Shown here piece by piece: positions 48,340 to 51,016 of a stretch of DNA of 51,016 nt. The notes beneath the pieces were generated by a model. It saw only the letters and a program-made list of their open reading frames with translations. It had not been told where the DNA came from and searched no databases. The stretch's first letter is position 1. Every line of letters starts with the position of its first letter. The stretch is from Gammaproteobacteria bacterium (GTDB lineage Bacteria; Pseudomonadota; Gammaproteobacteria; Steroidobacterales; Steroidobacteraceae). The stretch spans positions 1 to 51,016 of the forward strand of contig JAJPKM010000002.1 of assembly GCA_021323735.1 (NCBI GenBank), written 5' to 3'. The translations under genes and the position numbers were made by a program.

Positions 48340-50183
48340 GTATCCATAGACAGCTACTGCATGACTTGAATCCGCGGCACAGTCTGGTCGCCGGCATCAT
48401 CTGGTTGGTGGTGGCGCTGGCCGCCAGCTTTGCCATCGCGGCTTCGCTCTGGGCCGGACGTGTCGCGCGGGAAATCGTCGTGCAGCAGCACGCGCGGCGG
48501 CTGGTTCTGGAAACCGGTCAACTCGGCTCAGATTTAGGACAAGCGGTGAGCATGCGGCTCGATGCCATACGCGCGGTGGAGAGCCTGACACCCTCCTCCG
48601 AGGTGTTCAAACGCCTGCAAGCCGTTTATCCCAGCCTAGGATGGGTGGCCATCGCGGACCGCGACGGGACCGTGATCGGCACAGCAACCCCTGAGGGCAC
48701 CTCTGACAAGCCGCAATCCGCGGCCAACGTCGCGGACCAGCCCTGGTTTTTGCGTGGGCTGGCAGGACCATGGATCGGCGTCATCGACGAATTGCACGGC
48801 GCGGACCAAACGCCCCTGCTCGGCGATCTGGCTGCGCCCTTGCACGACGGATCAGGCCGCATCATCGGAGTGATTGCGGCGCATTTGACCTGGCATTGGG
48901 CCCGCACCGATGTTCAGCGCCTGAGCGGCGCCTCGGGCGGCAGAGAAGCGGCGCAGACCCTGGTGCTGAATGCCGCCGGAGAGGTGGTGGTCGGGCCGCC
49001 GCCCCTGCGCAACCGGCCGTGGAGCGCTGACATACTCGATGCGGCGCCACCCCTCGACCCGCCACTTGACCCGCGGCCCGAGCGCGTAAGCACACCGCGC
49101 TTCGAACGGCTGGCCAACGGCGCGACGGTTCTCGTGGCCCGGGCACCGGTTCTCATCGAAGGCGATGCGCTGCACGATGCATGGCAGGTGCAGCTCAGCG
49201 AGCCGAAGGAACTGGTCTATCAACGCGCCGATGACCTAGGCCTGCGCATCGTGTGGATTTCAATCTGCCTCGGGCTGGCGACGGCCGTCCTCGGCGCGCT
49301 GGGTGCACGCCATCTCACCAACCGCCTCAAGGGCTTGACCCGTTCGGCCGCGGCCGTGGGTCGCAATGAAATCGCGCGCATCGAAGTGCCGAGCGGACGG
49401 GACGAGGTGGCGCAGCTGGCGGCCGCCTTTGCGAAAATACTGGATGACTTGACCCAGGAGCGCAGCGAGCTGCTCAAGCTCAGCGGTGAGCTGGAGCGGC
49501 GCGTCGCGGTGAGAACGCGCGAGGTGTTACGTCTTGCGGAGGAGTCCCGCTACGCGGCCATCGTGCGCGAACGCCTGCAGATCGCCCGTGACCTGCACGA
49601 TACCCTGGCACATTCCATGATGGCCATGCTCAGCGAGGTACGCTTGCTGCGCAGACTGCAGGCGCATGACCCGAATTCCGTGGCGGATGAACTGGTACGG
49701 GCCGAGCAAGTGGCCCAAGCAGGCCTGAATGAAGCGCGCTCGGCCATTGCGCAAATACGGGTCAGTTCGGTGCGCGACATCGGTTTAGGCCCCGCACTGT
49801 CAAAGGCGGTCGAGCGCTTCAAGGACCATACGGGGGTCCCGGTGGAGTTCGTGCTCGATGCGGAAGCGGCGCGCTTCGGCGATGAGCGCGCGGAAGTGCT
49901 GTTTCGCATGACCGAGGAGGCGCTGCGCAATATCCAGCGTCATGCGGCGGCCACGCATGTCCGCGTCGCGCTGCACAGCGTCGCCGACGCGCAGCTCGAG
50001 GTTGAAATAGAGGATGACGGTGTGGGCTTCGATACGGCCGCTTCACGGCCGGGTCATTTCGGATTGATCGGCCTGCGCGAGCAGGCACAGCTCATCGGCG
50101 CGGCATTCGAGATCACGAGCGCGCCCAACCGCGGCACGCGATTGCGCTTTACTCTGCGTATCGCGCCTGAAGTACTTGTCTAG
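48336..50183 (+). CDS. Sensor histidine kinase (HisKA_3/NarX-like) with periplasmic sensor
   Basis: 615 residues: first membrane helix about 18-40; a periplasmic region of about 260 residues with a Cache-like PAS fold (GWVAIADRDGTVIGTATPEG; WIGVIDELHGADQTPLLGDL); second helix about 305-325; HAMP (about 325-375); coiled coil; phospho-acceptor His421 in ARDLHDTLAHSM; ATP-binding domain with ALRNIQRHAAATHV, DDGVGFD and GHFGLIGLREQA. HisKA_3 kinases pair with NarL-type regulators, and one opens this gene cluster. TTG start overlapping the channel gene stop; the extracellular region probably senses a small ligand, possibly a pump substrate. Confidence 0.93.
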   Translation: MSIHRQLLHDLNPRHSLVAGIIWLVVALAASFAIAASLWAGRVAREIVVQQHARRLVLETGQLGSDLGQAVSMRLDAIRAVESLTPSSEVFKRLQAVYPSLGWVAIADRDGTVIGTATPEGTSDKPQSAANVADQPWFLRGLAGPWIGVIDELHGADQTPLLGDLAAPLHDGSGRIIGVIAAHLTWHWARTDVQRLSGASGGREAAQTLVLNAAGEVVVGPPPLRNRPWSADILDAAPPLDPPLDPRPERVSTPRFERLANGATVLVARAPVLIEGDALHDAWQVQLSEPKELVYQRADDLGLRIVWISICLGLATAVLGALGARHLTNRLKGLTRSAAAVGRNEIARIEVPSGRDEVAQLAAAFAKILDDLTQERSELLKLSGELERRVAVRTREVLRLAEESRYAAIVRERLQIARDLHDTLAHSMMAMLSEVRLLRRLQAHDPNSVADELVRAEQVAQAGLNEARSAIAQIRVSSVRDIGLGPALSKAVERFKDHTGVPVEFVLDAEAARFGDERAEVLFRMTEEALRNIQRHAAATHVRVALHSVADAQLEVEIEDDGVGFDTAASRPGHFGLIGLREQAQLIGAAFEITSAPNRGTRLRFTLRIAPEVLV

Positions 50184-50317
50184 GCGACGCGCCAACTTTC
50201 AACGGGTCGATGCGATCCGCCTGATAGGCGCGCTGCGCGCGTAGAAGGCAGGGACAATTGAAGAGACGCGGGGAACCTATCGGCCGGCGTTGCGCATCCT
50301 GCGGCACGCAGGACTCG

Positions 50318-51016
50318 TCACGCCAGCAACAGCTCCAAAGTGCGCCGGTAGATCGAATGCAAGCGATCGATATCCGCGATGCGCACGCATTCGTTAACCT
50401 TGTGGATGGATTCATTGATCACGCCCAGCTCGATGACCTGCGCACCCATGGGGGCAATAAACCGTCCGTCCGAGGTGCCGCCGCCGGTGGTGAGCTTGGG
50501 GCTGATTTGCAGCTGCTCTTGCACGGCGCGGCTGACGGCCTGCGACAGGATCCCGGGAGCGGTGAGAAAGGGATGCCCGGAAATGAACCATTCCAAGCTG
50601 TACTTGACCTTGTGCCGGGCCAGTATCGCCTCGACGGTCTCTTTCAGGCCCTCGATCGTTTGCTGAGTCGAGAAGCGCAGGTTGAAGCGCGCCCGCAGCT
50701 CGCCGGGGATGACATTGGGAGCCCCGGTGCCCGCGGAGATGTTCGACACTTGGAAGCTCGTGGGCTGGAAGTGCTCATTACCCTGATCCCACACGCGGGA
50801 GGTCAGTTCCGCCAGTGCCGGCGCCAAGGCATGCACGGGGTTGTCCGCGAACTGCGGATAGGCGATGTGCCCTTGAATGCCGTGCACGGTGAGCCGGCCG
50901 CTCAAGCTGCCGCGGCGGCCGATCTTGATGGTATCCCCCAGCGTGCTCTCGCTGGACGGCTCCCCCACCAGGCACCAATCGATGCTCTGATGGCGTTCGC
51001 GCAGCACCTCGACCAC
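50318..51016 (-). CDS. dapE: Succinyl-diaminopimelate desuccinylase DapE (5' end cut by window)
   Basis: M20-family zinc peptidase releasing succinate in lysine/meso-DAP synthesis. The 232 residues present are the C-terminal part: LVGEPSSESTLGDTIKIGRRGSL, the dimerisation domain with GIQGHIAYPQFADNPVHALAPAL and GAPNVIPGELRARFNLRFS, then TTGGGTSDGRFIAPMGAQVIELG and the metal-ligand His in NESIHKVNE. The N-terminal catalytic segment lies beyond base 51016. It shares the succinylase branch with dapD at 27019. It converges on the kinase gene with 134 bases between, in which nothing clear was found. Confidence 0.95.
   Translation of the reverse strand: MVEVLRERHQSIDWCLVGEPSSESTLGDTIKIGRRGSLSGRLTVHGIQGHIAYPQFADNPVHALAPALAELTSRVWDQGNEHFQPTSFQVSNISAGTGAPNVIPGELRARFNLRFSTQQTIEGLKETVEAILARHKVKYSLEWFISGHPFLTAPGILSQAVSRAVQEQLQISPKLTTGGGTSDGRFIAPMGAQVIELGVINESIHKVNECVRIADIDRLHSIYRRTLELLLA

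Overview
The window is a high-GC chromosomal segment of a Gammaproteobacterium. Its left half carries the conserved gene order rpsB-tsf-pyrH-frr-uppS-cdsA-dxr-rseP-bamA-skp-lpxD-fabZ-lpxA-lpxB-rnhB-dnaE-accA-tilS-pyrG-kdsA, as in Pseudomonas and relatives, with map-glnD-dapD reading away from rpsB. Genus and species cannot be read from the sequence. The accessory genes (DUF885 peptidase, RND pump with its own two-component system, porin plus symporter) would fit a free-living soil or water lineage near Xanthomonadales/Steroidobacterales, but that is only an impression. No rRNA, tRNA, CRISPR array, transposase or phage gene was seen.

Layout. 1-23323 (minus strand): translation factors (S2, EF-Ts, RRF), UMP kinase and CTP synthase, envelope biogenesis (undecaprenyl-PP and CDP-diacylglycerol synthesis, isoprenoid entry by Dxr, RseP, BamA, Skp, lipid A enzymes, KDO synthesis), DNA Pol III alpha, RNase HII, acetyl-CoA carboxylase alpha and TilS. 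The genes are tightly packed with many 4-base stop/start overlaps. 23324-23541: divergent control region with a good rpsB promoter and a structured leader. 23542-27855 (plus): map, glnD, dapD. 27988-31211 (plus): two exported peptidase-like proteins (DUF885 metallopeptidase, S41-type lipoprotein). 31260-35920 (minus): pstS-pstC-pstA-pstB-pstB phosphate uptake operon with a clear Pho box/-10 promoter, a terminator-like hairpin after pstS, two adjacent PstB ATPases and no phoU. 35950-36742 (plus): relic of an outer-membrane efflux gene, then a tandem-CBS protein. 36893-40386 (minus): sodium:solute symporter, DUF3311 partner and porin, a probable organic-acid uptake route across both membranes. 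40661-40984 (minus): BON-domain lipoprotein with a possible sigma-E promoter. 41421-50183 (plus): response regulator, RND permease, adaptor, outer-membrane channel and histidine kinase, apparently one operon. 50318-51016 (minus): 3' part of dapE.

Reading-frame breaks. rseP and glnD each need one missing base restored to give full-length proteins of normal family size, and bamA has a well-placed RBS-ATG out of frame with its coding body. Three disturbances in genes that are normally essential or highly conserved look more like sequence errors than decay.

Most notable points: the self-contained RR-pump-HK operon whose RND permease lacks two canonical proton-relay residues; the Pho-controlled pst operon with duplicated pstB and no phoU; a long basic/acidic tail on ribosomal protein S2; repeated TTGA stop/start overlaps; and short tandem duplications, two of which lie exactly at stop codons.
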